The translations under genes were made by a program, and so were the position numbers. From positions 2,180,417 through 2,244,416 of the forward strand of contig NW_023998565.1 in NCBI RefSeq assembly GCF_014805625.2: a DNA stretch of 64,000 nt, in the 5' to 3' direction. The stretch comes from Glossina fuscipes (Eukaryota; Arthropoda; Insecta; Diptera; Glossinidae). The notes under the pieces are model-generated. The model saw nothing but the letters and a program-made list of their open reading frames with translations. It was not told where the DNA came from and ran no database searches. This document shows, piece by piece, positions 31,745 to 43,766 of this stretch (positions are counted from its first letter, which is position 1; each line of letters opens with the position of its first letter).

Positions 31745-32597
31745 AAAAAATAGCGTGTACGAGTTAAAAGTCAAAATCATCGCGAAATCGTTAAACTCTA
31801 GCATATCAATAATGGATGAAGATATTAAAACGGTTATTATTACAAAAAAAGAAAAACGAAAGATACTAATCCGTAATTCATTTCTTCATACAAATTGCAA
31901 AAGGAATAACCATCCCGGTAAACGTCCCCCGAAAACCACCCTCGTCTTTAAACGTTAATTCTTGTGAAGTCTCAACACAGAAGAAAGAATACACGCCAAG
32001 TTGGGCTTACCCAGAACTAACCGCAGGAAAAATTCACTGTTTACAACATTAACATTGACGTCTTTTTGTTACAGACTCTAAAAGTGATGACCTGACACTT
32101 GTCTATGCAATAATTGATGCCGCATGATAGGTCCAAGTTAATAATATGCCAAAAAAACGCATCAATATTTACGATCGAGGTTATTTCTTCAACACACAAG
32201 CGTTGCTCGCAAAACTGAACCTAAAACGGTTATCATCACGGGCAGTTTGCCAGTCATAAAATCTGTCTATCTAAAACCCATCTATCCAGCTATTGAAGTT
32301 TCACTTGGGAAACTTTTAACAAAATAGGAAATACCCTTGCCACTTGCGGACATAAAATTGAAATTGGCTTGATGCATATTGGACTTCTGGGGAATCAGCG
32401 AGTAAACATATCCAAATCCACAGTTTTAACATTTGCAATTATGGATGACACAGTGGAAAAATTTGGTCTCCGTGGTAATCATAATCTCATTTCACCCTCG
32501 TTTGCAATCAGAGTCAATCCTATTTGCAATTGTGAACAAAATCTTATGATTAAATATATACTTTGTAAATGTTCAATATTTGAAGTCTTGCTGTAAA
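31745..32597 (+). pseudogene. I-clade ORF2 3' remnant (RT end to RNase H and Cys tail)
   Basis: Relative of the full-length element at 41926-47591. MYELKVKIIAKSLNSSISIM with DEDIKTVIITKK (31755-31850) pairs with LYELKARLVPKLLNSNKSIL in that element. HIGLLGNQRVN with IMDDTVEKF (32370-32465) pairs with the end of its RNase H domain, and CNCEQNLMIKYILCKC with its C-terminal CCHC-like tail. The middle is deleted or unreadable. More diverged than the intact copy. Confidence 0.85.
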
Positions 32598-33828
32598 TTT
32601 AATACTTTGAATGATTCGTTAATTATTAAGATTTAGTTTAATTTTAATAATTTTTTTTTATATTCTCTAAAATTACTTATATTCGAAACTTTAGCTTATA
32701 AGCTTATTATTATAAACATAATGAAAAAGTGAATTTTAAACAAGCACGGACGATATGAATATTGTTATGGCTTTCTACACGTCTTCAAACTCCGTCTCTA
32801 ACGAAGTTACTTCTCGGGGTCCACCATACTCGTCCTCTCTCTTCTCTCGATTATGTTTATAGGCTTGGTAAATGAAGAATTAAATATTTTTCTACAACAT
32901 TCCTCTCTTGTTTCATAATAATAAAATCGATTGTGAAAGTTCTATGTCTTGTGTCAATATCGCACCCGGTTAGCGTTTATAAGAACTAAGTTTGATTTCA
33001 ATCTTACAATTTTTCATTTCCACTTAGCCTTAGATCTACCATCAATACTAGACAAGCTATGGCATGTCAGTTGCAGCAGCGCTATAAAACTGATGGCCTC
33101 GAGCAAGGCTTATACAGCAAATACGTTTAGTAAATCATGATCATAAGAAAGTTAAACATAAAAAACGTGATAAACGGAAGTAATTATAATAAAACTAATT
33201 GTTAATTATGGAAGACTTAAGAACCCTATATAAAGAGGTTACCGACACTTTGCGTAATATGTAATTCTTGAAAATTTTTACACGCGAGCTCCGTAGGGTT
33301 GCAAAATGTCAGTTAAAATGTTCTGAAAAGTGCAGGGAATCATTGCTAATAGCTAACTCCGAATGAAAGGAAAGTTTTAATTTATGAGTTTAACACCCTC
33401 TAGGCTGTACACATTTGCTACCACATAATATTAGTGAATATTGACTATTGGGATGCATTAACAGTAAAGATTTTTTCAATTAAAGCTTCTTTATCCACCT
33501 TCTAATTTTGCACACAATTTTGGTTCTTTTTTTAAATTCAAATAACAGGAAAAAAGAAAACAAAAATTGGGCTACAAACAAAGTAGTCTAAGAATATTTT
33601 TTCGTATTGACAATGATTATTGCTTTCGCTTTCACTGCTTTTAATTTTCTGCAGTAATAGCAAGTTGCTTCACTGCCCTCATTTATACCCGTGACCTAAA
33701 CAAATAAGAAAAATAGTAATAATAATAAAAGTGCAAATTTTGAAAATCCCTGTCATAATCTTAAATGCTCTCTATGCATAACACACGAGGATGATAATAT
33801 TTAATGTTTTGTTTTATTGCATTAGCGT
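32598..33828. other. intergenic, possible LTR-like segment
   Basis: Nothing coding was recognised. A TATATAAAG box lies near 33228. The stretch 32760-32900 has pyrimidine-rich text of LTR type, but no second copy was found in the window. Confidence 0.3.
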
Positions 33829-33962
33829 AATAGACCCAAACTAAACCGAATTCGATAGAATTCGAAGTAAAATTTCCGTAACCTACTCCCTATTTAATAG
33901 ACGCAAATAAACCACATCTGACGAAATTCGAAATAAAATCTCTGCAGCGCATGACCTATTTA
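33829..33962 (+). repeat. diverged tandem repeat, 67-bp period
   Basis: AATAGACCCAAA at 33829 and AATAGACGCAAA at 33896 start two units that share AATTCGAA.TAAAAT and CCTATTTA. Confidence 0.7.
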
Positions 33963-33967
33963 TTCCC

Positions 33968-35304
33968 ATTGCTGAAATTTACAATTTCTTCACTGTTTTT
34001 ACAATGAATGAAGTAAATAAAAATTGGGCAACTATCGTGAATGGAGGGTTATTGAGTTACCCTGGCTTCCACAGGCTATGCGCGGCCCTCGCCGCGCAAA
34101 CTTCCCTGAGGGGTCCATCTAAGTAGCGACCGTGCCACGACACAGCCGGACCTGCAATTCTTTTCAATCACGTACCTGCCGATAGTAGTCCGTCTCAATG
34201 CGGCCAGACTGATCACCCGGATATTCGCAGAATTCCAAAGAACAGGAGCTCCGGACCGGCAGACTATGTTGATCGATGAACATCTGTATATCATCACTGT
34301 CAGCCACCAACGGGAGTGGGCAGCTAAACGGGACAGTCCTCGCCGCACCCGGAGGCGCTAAGCACTCACATCAACAACATCATCAACAACGTCGACCGAG
34401 CAGCATATCGCTTGTGATAATAGCGTCACGACAGCACAACAACAATTGCGACCATTTACCCCAACAATTATCGTTAATAACAATTTTAACACAACAGCAA
34501 TCACAGCCACGACCACCTATTCTCCTACCAGCGGAACAACAGCAGCACAGTGACAACAAAAATCATCAACATCGGACCAACCAACAACTATCGCATTGCA
34601 GTCTCTATAACAATGCTAAACACGGCCACAGTGGCAACGGCCGCCGTCAAGGGTTTTCGAAACCGCTGTTACCTCGACGGCAGCAACAACTACCACAACG
34701 ACCAACAACGACAAAATGCAGAACAACAGCAACAATCCCTGAGAAGTCACGGTTAGGACCATCGTATCATCACATACACGACAACAAAAGTCACCCACAG
34801 CCAAGGCTCTGTCAATCAAATGTACGCACATAGTAGCCCACGTTGACACAACCCGTATCTCTCTGCATTGATTTTTATTCAATTTTTCATGCCCTGCATT
34901 GATTTTTATTTTATTTTTCATGCTCTGCGTTGAGAGAAAACTCGTATCACCAGTCACTTCTTCGGAGGATCTGTGAGGACTCAAAGTCGTCTCAAAGTTG
35001 GCCTCACGGGTTCTCCGTCTCTGGTGGGGGAGAGGGGATGCTAATTTAAGTTAGGGAGTAAGTTAGCATAGGAATAGATTAAGAATCGAATAAGAATAGG
35101 TTAGGACTAGGGTAGAGTAGAACAAGTTAGAATAATATAGAGCTAGTCTTAGTTTGACGGTCTTTGAGAGTGAGTCTTCGTTTGGGGTCGTTGATAGTTA
35201 GTCTTCGAATAGTTATGAAATTAAAGAGTGAATTGCTGAAATTTACAATTTCTTCACTGTTTAGTTTTTACAATGAATAAAGTAAATAAAAATTGGACAA
35301 CTAT
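33968..35304 (+). repeat. GC-richer cassette between 68/73-bp direct repeats
   Basis: 33968-34035 and 35232-35304 match closely (ATTGCTGAAATTTACAATTT to GGGCAACTAT or GGACAACTAT; the right copy has about five extra bases). The 1.2 kb between is unlike its surroundings: a GC-rich start (34075-34360), then a long CAA/CAC-rich simple stretch (34370-34760), then text of LTR type with repeated AGAATAG and GAGTCTTCG. No coding region is convincing; the 185-codon frame at 34276 is a by-product of CAA repeats. It may be a miniature LTR-type or other non-autonomous element. Confidence 0.6.
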
Positions 35305-36732
35305 ATAGATTCTATGGTATTTTCTTCTAGATAATATTCCTTTCCAAATATGTACAGATTCACTACGTTGCCAAGTTTGAGAAATTTTTTTTAAATAAAT
35401 CGATCTCAACAATTCTTATAGAACTGGTTAAGGCCTTTGATATGCACACTGTATTCTTATTTTTGTAGAATTCTGTTTGTTCTAACTTTTAAGGCAAGTT
35501 GTATAAAAAGTAATCGAGCAGGACGTTTTCCTTTAGGTATTTGTATTTTCGGGGCCGCCGATTTGCAAAGACATATCGGCTAACTTTGTGTATGAACGCA
35601 AATTGTAGGAAAATTTTTAAAATGTCTGCATGACTGGCTTTTAAAAAGTAAAACAGCGCTGTATTTTCGTAAAAACAAAAATCTTGCAGTCAGTATTTTA
35701 ATTGTTGCAGTGGTAAAATACAAAATGCACTTAAATGCAAGATGATATTAAATTATTATTTTCAATTGAGAAGTGTAATCAAGCTTATTCTCAGATGTAT
35801 GCAATTTTCATACAAACCCATTTTCAATTATTGAGAAGTGTAAACAAATGTGGCCGCTTACATGAAAACTGTTCTACAAAGGCAAAAATTTAATTTAACA
35901 CATATGCGCAAAACTATAAGGGCAACAAGTGGAACCTATGATAAAAATAATGAACATTTGAAACTTTTTCTTACCGCGATTGAGTAAAAGAAAAGATGTT
36001 TTCGGTCTTAAAATCAAACAAAGAATGAAATAAAAAGAATGTTAGGCGATGTCAGTAATCGTTGTGACGTGTTCCATTCCCAGCGTTTTTTATTTTGACA
36101 GCTTCCTTGTTGAGCTAGTAAGAGAATTTGTTGTTGTGTATTCTAAAAAAATTATCGCAGCGTTCGCTGGCAGCTATTTTGACAGAAACAATTAATTAAT
36201 TATTTTACTTATATTCCTTAAGTGGTTTTTCTCACTTTTACAAGAAATCAAAAAAAAAAAATCATTAAAGTGGTACATTATAAAAATTAGCTTGGTTTAT
36301 GGAAACAAGGTAAAGGAATTCATTAAAGTTTCTAAAATATTTGATTTTGATAGTTTTTAATATCAAATGCACCAAACTGATTGACACTGTTTTTACATTT
36401 GCTAGGAATTTCGTTTTGACCGTCTTGAGAGTTCATGTTGATGTGGAATACTTCAATAAAAATATATTTTTTAAAGAAACTTTGGCTAAAATACCTTATG
36501 AACTTTCAAACACGCCCAATTATAATCATTAAGTGTAGAGGATTATGTTAGACACATTAACAAACTGGCGTTGCGATTGAAAATTATGGTGAAGTTATTT
36601 TAGCTCTTGTTTACAAGCGGATATATGAAGGTAAATTTGCACGTCAGTGATGAATCCGAAAAAACATAAAAATTCGTATTGTAAAATTTTCGCAGACCAA
36701 TTTTTCGTAAGGAAAAAACCCTTTTATAAAAA
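35305..36732. other. intergenic upstream of FRA10AC1
   Basis: Contains dispersed repeat family B at 35760-35853. The FRA10AC1 promoter should lie in the last few hundred bases; no specific element was assigned. Confidence 0.4.
35760..35853 (+). repeat. dispersed repeat family B, longest copy
   Basis: Combines two words seen separately elsewhere: CTTATTCTCAGATGT, shared with 56226-56250 and 62315-62335, and TTCAATTATTGAGAAGTGTA, shared with 15669-15690. Confidence 0.75.
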
Positions 36733-37521
36733 ATGTTTTCGAAATGTCTAAAATCATTAAATGATCGAGAACGGCACGAGTATATACTCAGGTCATTTGT
36801 TTTAAATAAAAAACATGTAGAATGTCGAAAGCATAAACGTGATATCGACATCATAAGAGAACATCATCGTTTCCTATGGAGTGATAACGAAAAAGAAGTG
36901 AACGCATCAGCAAATGAAAGTTGGGAAGTACGTTTAGCACGACGCTATTACGACAAGCTTTTCAAAGAATATTGTATAGCGGAACTTTCAAGATATAAAG
37001 AGAATAAAATTGCATTGAGATGGCGTACTGAAGCAGAAGTTGTTGCAGGCATCGGTCAGTTTCAGTGTGGCAGTCGTAAATGCAGCACGCGTGATGGCTT
37101 GCGTACTTGGGAGGTGAATTTCGTATACCAAGAGCAAGGTGATCGTAAAAATGCTTTAGTCAAACTAAGGTTATGCTCAGAACATTCAGTGCAACTGAAT
37201 TACAGATCGAAAAAGCGTGAAATCAAACGACTCAAAAATGGGGAATGTTTTAAATGTCCCGCTATGCAACCAAACTTAGGAAAATCTAAAAGTTCAAAGA
37301 ATGAAATTAGTGCAACTTGCTTTGAGGGTAAAGGACTGAATGATACAAATGACATATCTTATTTGGAAACGAGTTCCTACGACGCAGAGTACGGGAAGAC
37401 GCAAAATGAAAATGTTACCAATCTAACTGATAACGTCTGGAATGATAAACTAAACGTTGAAAGTGAGACTATATCGCGGGAAACTGAATTTGAGCGTTAC
37501 CTGGAAGATTTACTTTTATAA
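36733..37521 (+). CDS. FRA10AC1 homologue, spliceosome-associated protein
   Basis: Intact 262-codon frame from an ATG to TAA with no intron. The conserved core (residues about 60-165) reads REHHRFLW, RLARRYYDKLFKEYCIAELS, RYKENKIALRWRTEAEVV, CGSRKC, WEVNFVYQEQ and KNALVKLRLC, close to the human protein's YYDKLFKEYCIADLSRYKEN block, and includes two CxxxxC/CxxH-type Cys pairs that could bind zinc. FRA10AC1 is a nuclear protein found with spliceosomes. The acidic tail ends EFERYLEDLLL like the human EFDEYFQDLFL. The protein is shorter than human (about 315) because the N-terminus is reduced. It appears functional despite surrounding transposon debris. A candidate polyA signal AATAAA lies at 37877-37882. 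Confidence 0.92.
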   Translation: MFSKCLKSLNDRERHEYILRSFVLNKKHVECRKHKRDIDIIREHHRFLWSDNEKEVNASANESWEVRLARRYYDKLFKEYCIAELSRYKENKIALRWRTEAEVVAGIGQFQCGSRKCSTRDGLRTWEVNFVYQEQGDRKNALVKLRLCSEHSVQLNYRSKKREIKRLKNGECFKCPAMQPNLGKSKSSKNEISATCFEGKGLNDTNDISYLETSSYDAEYGKTQNENVTNLTDNVWNDKLNVESETISRETEFERYLEDLLL

Positions 37522-38099
37522 TATACTTTATGTATTATCGCTATTAGATGGTATGTATGTAGTTGTACGAGTAGAAAAATTAATCGAATTTATAAAATAG
37601 AATTTTTCACTTGATATAAACTTGCTGTATCCTCTTGGTTCGTTAACTTTCATTTCGCCGTATATGATTGCACTGAACAATTCCTAAAATTCCTATATAT
37701 TTATAAGGTACTACAAGTAGATGTTGAAGAGCCTACCAATAACAAAAGCACTATGATCTTAAGTTGGTTGCCATTTTTTAAAGTTAGACGAAAAAAAACA
37801 TTTTTAGTTGCAATGTGCGAATGCTGAACTAATTGTTCGGACGTCATGTTAATCCTTTTCAATTTTCTATGTTCAAAATAAAAGATTATAAAGCCTGTCA
37901 TACTTCAATGTTTTTTCAGTTGCTTCTGTACTATGAGTGTGTGACAAGATCCAACCACTTTTTGTAGCTGTCCAATCTTTGCGGGCTGTGATCCGAAATT
38001 ACCAAAAATTGTGCCAAAAGAATGTGCCGTTAAAATTTTTAAAATGACGCTTAATGATTTTAAATAACGCGATCGTGAAGAAGAGGATTAAAGGTATTG

Positions 38100-38220
38100 T
38101 TTCGTTTATGGTTGGAGGGTGAGGAATATATTTATTTTGTCAAAACGTTTGTGACGCCCAGAGAGAAACTTCAGTGACCCCACAGAGTATTTATATTTTA
38201 AATCAGCATCAAGTACTATT
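38100..38220 (+). repeat. dispersed repeat family A, copy 3
   Basis: TTTTGTCAAAACGTTTGTGA followed by CGCCCAGAGAGAAACTTCAG and ATCAGCATCAAGTA; the most diverged of four copies. Confidence 0.65.
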
Positions 38221-38423
38221 TAAAAAACTAAGTATGTCTTTCGATAAAAAATCAATTCCATAATTTACGTGAATAATTTCTACGCTGGTGAGTGAAGACA
38301 TGGTACACTCCCTATATTATTTCCATACAAATTCGCAGTTTGAAAGGTTCTTTATCGGATACGACACTATTCGGAACAAGGAAACGGGTGCCATAATGGA
38401 AGTTTGTGGTAATATTATATAGA

Positions 38424-38518
38424 CACTTATCGTCATTCCCAAGAATTATTTTCTTATTTATTTTTTTTATATTGTATAGCCACTTATCGTCATTCCCAAG
38501 AATTATTTTCTTATTTAT
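38424..38518 (+). repeat. 57-bp tandem duplication
   Basis: CACTTATCGTCATTCCCAAG with its AATTATTTTCTTATTTAT continuation at 38424 recurs identically at 38481. Confidence 0.92.
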
Positions 38519-41500
38519 ATTTCTTCATGGTTTATGGCAACAGGTAAAACCAATGAAAATAATTACATGTTTCTATTAGTTTTGCCGACATATTGGAATC
38601 TCTGAGATTAGATAGTTTTTCTATGTGCACTAATTCTATAAAATATGTATTTTATAACTATATTTTACTTTATTATCGCTTCGAATTATGAAGTAAGTTT
38701 GTTTTCGAGGAAAAATACGAAATTTCGATATCGAGCAAAGTTCGTACGCTTCCATCAGTCCACAGTTACTTTAACTTTTTAGACGGTCCTCTTACATTTT
38801 GTTTCTGGATAGTAGGAACAACCGCTTGATCGCCAGCATTTCTACCCCATTTCGTGTTCTCGAAAGACTAGAGTAAGGTTCGGTTATGGTTATCGTGCAG
38901 GCCGTGCAGTTAAATCGTTGTGCTGATGGCTTTTACAAAGGTGATCTTTTGAACTGTTAAATTCAGGGTTATTTCCAATAAAAAAACAGGAAATAATAAT
39001 AGAATTCAGAACAGAATTTCGAAAGATTAAGTACGTAAGTTAAATAAATGGATGTTAAGTATATGAGTACTTGAGTACAACTGGTGTTATTCTTAATTAC
39101 TTGTTAAAAAGTGAAGTGTGTTTGATTAAAGAAATTTTGTTTATGCTTATTAATTGTTGTGTCGGAACGTTTTCGACATTTGAAAATACAAGACAGGTAG
39201 GAGTCAAATCAATTAAGGAAATCGAACCGATAAAGTCTAACTTGATAAATTTGTGATCAGAGAGGAAATTTAATAAAACTTTTGTTTACGTGTATGATAC
39301 ATTGAGTAGCGTCGAGGATACTTTTTTTCAGCATAGTCTTTTGTTGGTTAATACGTCTTTTAATTTTTTGATTTATCATTTAGTCTTTTAATTAATTAAT
39401 TAGAACTATTTTATATAAATTGATAGCGTTATCCTTTTTTCTCTTATTTTATTTAGGTTCCTAATAATTACGAAAACATGTCTCGTCAATTATTTTAAAT
39501 GTAGTTTTCTATATAATCTCGAACCTTTTTATAACTGCCAAGAAAACAACCAAAATAGGACATAGCAAACACTATAGCCGGGCGTTTTCCCTTTGCAAAA
39601 GTGAGTGAACTGTTTCTCGATATAAGAACTTCTTTTGTGATGATACCACCGTGCTTTTGTTATGATTCGGCGGCTTCTGTTATAGTTCGCTTATCTCATT
39701 TAGCTCGTCCATCTGGGATATAAGGCGTAGATGGTGTCACGATTTGAGTTTGGGTGTTGGCGGCTAGCTCGCCGCTATTATATTTATATTATTATTATAT
39801 TATTATATTTATTTATTATTTTTCCTTTCCGTGTTCTACACCTAAACTGTCCAACGTTCGTATGTACGAAACGATCACTGCACAGTTTACCTAACCAATA
39901 CCAATAACCTCTTTTTTCTTTTCAATTCATTACATAAATAGCGGAACACATATATATAAACAATTATCTGTCTTGTATTTGCAGCAGTTGTAGCGATGTT
40001 CTTTTCTTCTCTCCTTAGACATCCCAGCATGTCACTGCTTCATTTGGTGCATTTCTTATTTCACTCAATATAATGGAAAATATAAGTAGCTTTTCATTTT
40101 GTAAGTAGATATATATATAAAATATAAGCTTACTTTTTTAAATTATCTCTATACTTTCCTTTTCAATTTATTCTAGGATTTTTTAAACAACAACTTTATC
40201 TATTGTGCTCTTTATTTTTTCTTTATAAACTTTGACATTTATTTGCAACATGGATCTGTATTGGTTGTAGGTATGCTTCTATGCTAGCTGTGTACATACC
40301 TTTTTTTGTTTTTTTTTCTTTCTTATTTATATATGAATTGTTATTTATTATTATATTTTTTTTTACTTCTCCTTGTATACTTTATACCAGTTTGTAATAA
40401 TAATTATTATAAGATTTACTTCGAGGAGTCGATTGAATTTGACTGTTGATTTACTTTAGTCGAGTTTAATGTATAAGCAAGTAAAAAAAAAACTGAATAA
40501 TTTGTTTTGTTTCTGAAGATAGGAATATTTCCTAAAAACTTAAAGATATCGAAATAGTTCTGTTGTTGATTTATGCTGGGCATTTTCTTTCTTTTTTTTA
40601 AGTAGGAGTTGCTCCTTCGTTTTAAAAACATTCGCGGATGTTGACGAAGCTGCTTCAATTATATACTGGAATCAATAGATAAATGTTAAGTATTTCATTG
40701 TTAAGCACATAACCCATTCTCTGCGCGTTCCTTGTTGCCAAAATTGCGATATGAAAAAAATTTGCCTTCTTTTTTTATTATTATTATTCACTCATTTTCT
40801 GTAGTTTATTTTAGTAAGGACCGTGTCCTAAGTACCTCATCAGCAGTACATATTGCTTTTCTATGTTGCATTTGTTGACTATAAGTCTTCTACAATGAGT
40901 ACCCTCTCTACCTTGATGATTTTAAAGATCACTACTGTTAAGGCAAATGCCCTTCTTTGTAGAGTAGAATGTCTTATCTGATAGCAACCAACAAATGATG
41001 AGTCGTGCCAATCACGACTCGTCATCAACGTCCGACGTGGACACGAAGAACAAATGTGGGTAGATTGTTTGCACAATCTATTCAATAGACAAAACGGTCA
41101 AAGTGGGGGCCTAATTGGTTGGCAAAATTCGGCAAGACGATGCGTCAAGCCGTACCAACTTATTGATATATTTCTTCCAGCACTTGGAACTGGAAGAAAC
41201 GCTAAAATAACAAGTGATCAATGTGAATGCAGAAAAGATAATTTTATTGATTAAAAAAATGACTTATAAACTACAATTCTTATAAACTAATTAAGAATTA
41301 TGTTGCTAAAAATAAAATCATAAAAATGATGCACTTGAAGTGTGCCATAAAAATGCAATATAAGCAAATTAATGTAAACAATCGACGACACACTTCCAGG
41401 TCTGGATTACGTAACAAACGATATTATTGTCTGTGGTCAGTTATATGAAAGGGACAAACACAGAAACGCGATTATGCAAACGCCAGAGCATGAGCAATCG

Positions 41501-41913
41501 AACATAGTTATGTCAATGAGTGCATATGGATGTGGAAATGGAAAGATACATAATTTATTCAAAATATATATCTAAATTAAACAAATAAAATTGAATAAAA
41601 TATATAATTAAACTAATCAAAAACACAACTAAACTAAGGTATATATTTGAACTAAACAACTACCATACACGAGATTTTGTTTCGTCTGTGCTATCTTCTT
41701 CTCTTTCATAAAACTCTGCTAGCTCTGCTAGGTTGGTGTAGCATTCTTAGGTTTTGAGAGTATTTGCATCTTCTCATTACTTATTATATTATTGTTATCT
41801 TTTTAATTCCACTTACTTTGTAAGTACTTACTACAATACTTGATGTAGAAATATTTTTGTTTTAGTTAATTTTCTAAAGTTGGAATACAGTTTTTAATTG
41901 GCTTGCACTTTTT

Positions 41914-41925
41914 AAATGGATTTTC
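41914..41925 (+). repeat. left target-site duplication of I-clade element
   Basis: AAATGGATTTTC, identical to 47592-47603. It fixes the 5' end of the insertion at 41926. Confidence 0.93.
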
Positions 41926-42260
41926 GCTTAGACGAGTCGACTTGTGTTCAGTGTAGTGCGTGTTTTCTATTCGTCTGCGTTTTTCCAATTGTTTCGGTGT
42001 TTTCGGTGTTTTTGTGTATTTAACTTCTGTCTTTTCGGTGTTATTGCTAAAACTGGTTAACGCGGATATCGCGTATGTGCTTTTGTTTCGTCTATATATA
42101 ATAAAAAATAGAAAACAAAAAAACAAAATAAAAAAAAAAAAAAATTGAAAACATTTGACACTTTTCTTTAGTAGTCCCCAACCTTCTTGCACAGTTCCCA
42201 AACCTTTTCAAGTGAGTGGTTATTTCAAAAATAATAATAAATAGACAACAATAAGGCATA

Positions 42261-43745
42261 ATGGCCCCGGGGCCGCCAGACAAAAACCCGAATAGATTTT
42301 ATCTATTAAGTGATACATCCCCCCAAAGAAAAAAAAGTAAAAAATCAGATTTTCCGGTGTTGCCGATCAGCGATATAATCCCTATTGATAAAAAATATAT
42401 TGTTATTTCTTCAACGGATGCTCGAATAACAATTTTCCAAATTAGCCCTTTTGCTATAAAAAAAGCTCTAGATAGCATTACAACATACATCGACTCGATC
42501 TCGATTCTACGCGATGGGAATTTACTGGTCCTCGCTGGGAACCCGCGCGCAACCGAAAAACTAATAAAGGCCAATTCTTTAGCTAATCTATGTGCTATTT
42601 CAGCTAAACTACATGAGAAACTTAACTCGGTTCGAGGCGTAATTTATGCCCCTTGCTTAAAACATGTGCCGGAAGATGAAATTGTTCGCGAAATGGGCAT
42701 TCAAGGAGTGACTGAAGCATATAAATTAACCAAACTGAATGATGACGGAAAAACACGCTCTCCTACAGGAAGGATTATTTTAACTTTTGATCGCTATCGA
42801 TTACCGCGAACAGTTGATGTGGCGTGGTATAAATGTAAAGTAGAACTATACATCCCAAATCCTATGAGGTGTAAAAATTGCCAACGCCTGGGTCACACGG
42901 CAAAAAGATGCACTAATGCTGCATCTTGTGCTAACTGTGGTCATCCTCCACATACTGAAAGCTGTACCCGTAGTTTCTGCATAAATTGCAATGATCAACA
43001 CTCAGCGTTAGACAAACAATGCCCACGTTTTGTACAGATGCGTGAAATATTAAAAATCAAAACAGAAAATTACTGTAGCATGGGCGAAGCGCGACGCACA
43101 TATCGGGAAAGAAATCCATCTGTAGCCCATGGAATTGGCAAAAGTAATACCTATGCTGCTGTTGCCTGGCATATCGAGCCTAGTAAGACTTTAACTGCAA
43201 CTGCTTCCAATGAAAAACCTGTTCCACCATTAACCAAAAATTATATTGCGAAACCAGTTACATCACTTGCCAAAGATAATATTGAAAAAACCAAAGCAAC
43301 TGCAAATATTGAAAAAATTAAAACAACAACACATATGCTAAAATCTAATATACCAAATTCTCCAGAATCTTCAGCTCTCAACTTTACTCAACATATCACA
43401 AGTGGTAATGAATCCATTCTTTCATCCATTAATCAATCTTCGAAAACCAAAGCAACTGCAAATATTGATAAAATTAAAGCAACAACACATATGCTAAAAT
43501 CTAATATACCAAATTCTCCAGAATCTCCAGCTCTCAACTTTACTCAACAAATCACAAGTGTTAATGAATCCATTCTTTCATCCCTCAATCAACCTTCAAT
43601 TTCAAATTATTCACGTGCGCCAACCCGTTGCGCTTCAAATGTACCAAATCACCTAAATACAGATTATTCTGCTGGTAAGAATAAATCATTCACGAAAAAT
43701 TCCTATAGTGACCTTCTCGACGGAGACGCTGACATGTCAACTTAA
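42261..43745 (+). CDS. I-clade ORF1 (gag-like RNA-binding protein)
   Basis: Intact 494-codon frame. The first half holds an RRM-like fold typical of these ORF1 proteins (residues about 45-190). Three Cys knuckles follow at about residues 204-250: CKNCQRLGHTAKRC (canonical CX2CX4HX4C), CANCGHPPHTESC and CINCNDQHSALDKQC. The C-terminal part is low-complexity and contains a perfect-period 52-residue internal duplication. ORF1 proteins bind element RNA and form cytoplasmic particles. ORF2 starts 21 bp after its stop. Confidence 0.93.
   Translation: MAPGPPDKNPNRFYLLSDTSPQRKKSKKSDFPVLPISDIIPIDKKYIVISSTDARITIFQISPFAIKKALDSITTYIDSISILRDGNLLVLAGNPRATEKLIKANSLANLCAISAKLHEKLNSVRGVIYAPCLKHVPEDEIVREMGIQGVTEAYKLTKLNDDGKTRSPTGRIILTFDRYRLPRTVDVAWYKCKVELYIPNPMRCKNCQRLGHTAKRCTNAASCANCGHPPHTESCTRSFCINCNDQHSALDKQCPRFVQMREILKIKTENYCSMGEARRTYRERNPSVAHGIGKSNTYAAVAWHIEPSKTLTATASNEKPVPPLTKNYIAKPVTSLAKDNIEKTKATANIEKIKTTTHMLKSNIPNSPESSALNFTQHITSGNESILSSINQSSKTKATANIDKIKATTHMLKSNIPNSPESPALNFTQQITSVNESILSSLNQPSISNYSRAPTRCASNVPNHLNTDYSAGKNKSFTKNSYSDLLDGDADMST
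43285..43596 (+). repeat. 156-bp in-frame tandem duplication inside ORF1
   Basis: ACCAAAGCAACTGCAAATAT occurs at 43290 and 43446. Both units encode THMLKSNIPNSPES and NESILSS with only a few substitutions between them, so ORF1 is 52 residues longer than it would be without the duplication. Confidence 0.95.
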
Positions 43746-43766
43746 CCCTCCCTCCACTCTGCTTAC

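Larger units (their letters stand above)
37522..41913. other. 4.4-kb gene-poor stretch
   Basis: No convincing gene. It contains repeat family A (38100-38220), a 57-bp tandem duplication (38424-38518) and a TATTATAT run (39775-39826). A plus-strand reading near 40965-41050 (SRANHDSSSTSDVDTKNK) is isolated. The rest is AT-rich. Confidence 0.4.

Noticed and set aside
33200..33330. TATATAAAG box as a promoter
   Set aside because: No gene begins downstream; at most part of an old LTR, which I could not confirm.
34276..34833. 185-codon Gln/His/Asn-rich open frame
   Set aside because: It is produced by CAA/CAC simple sequence, is open in more than one frame and strand, and has no domain.
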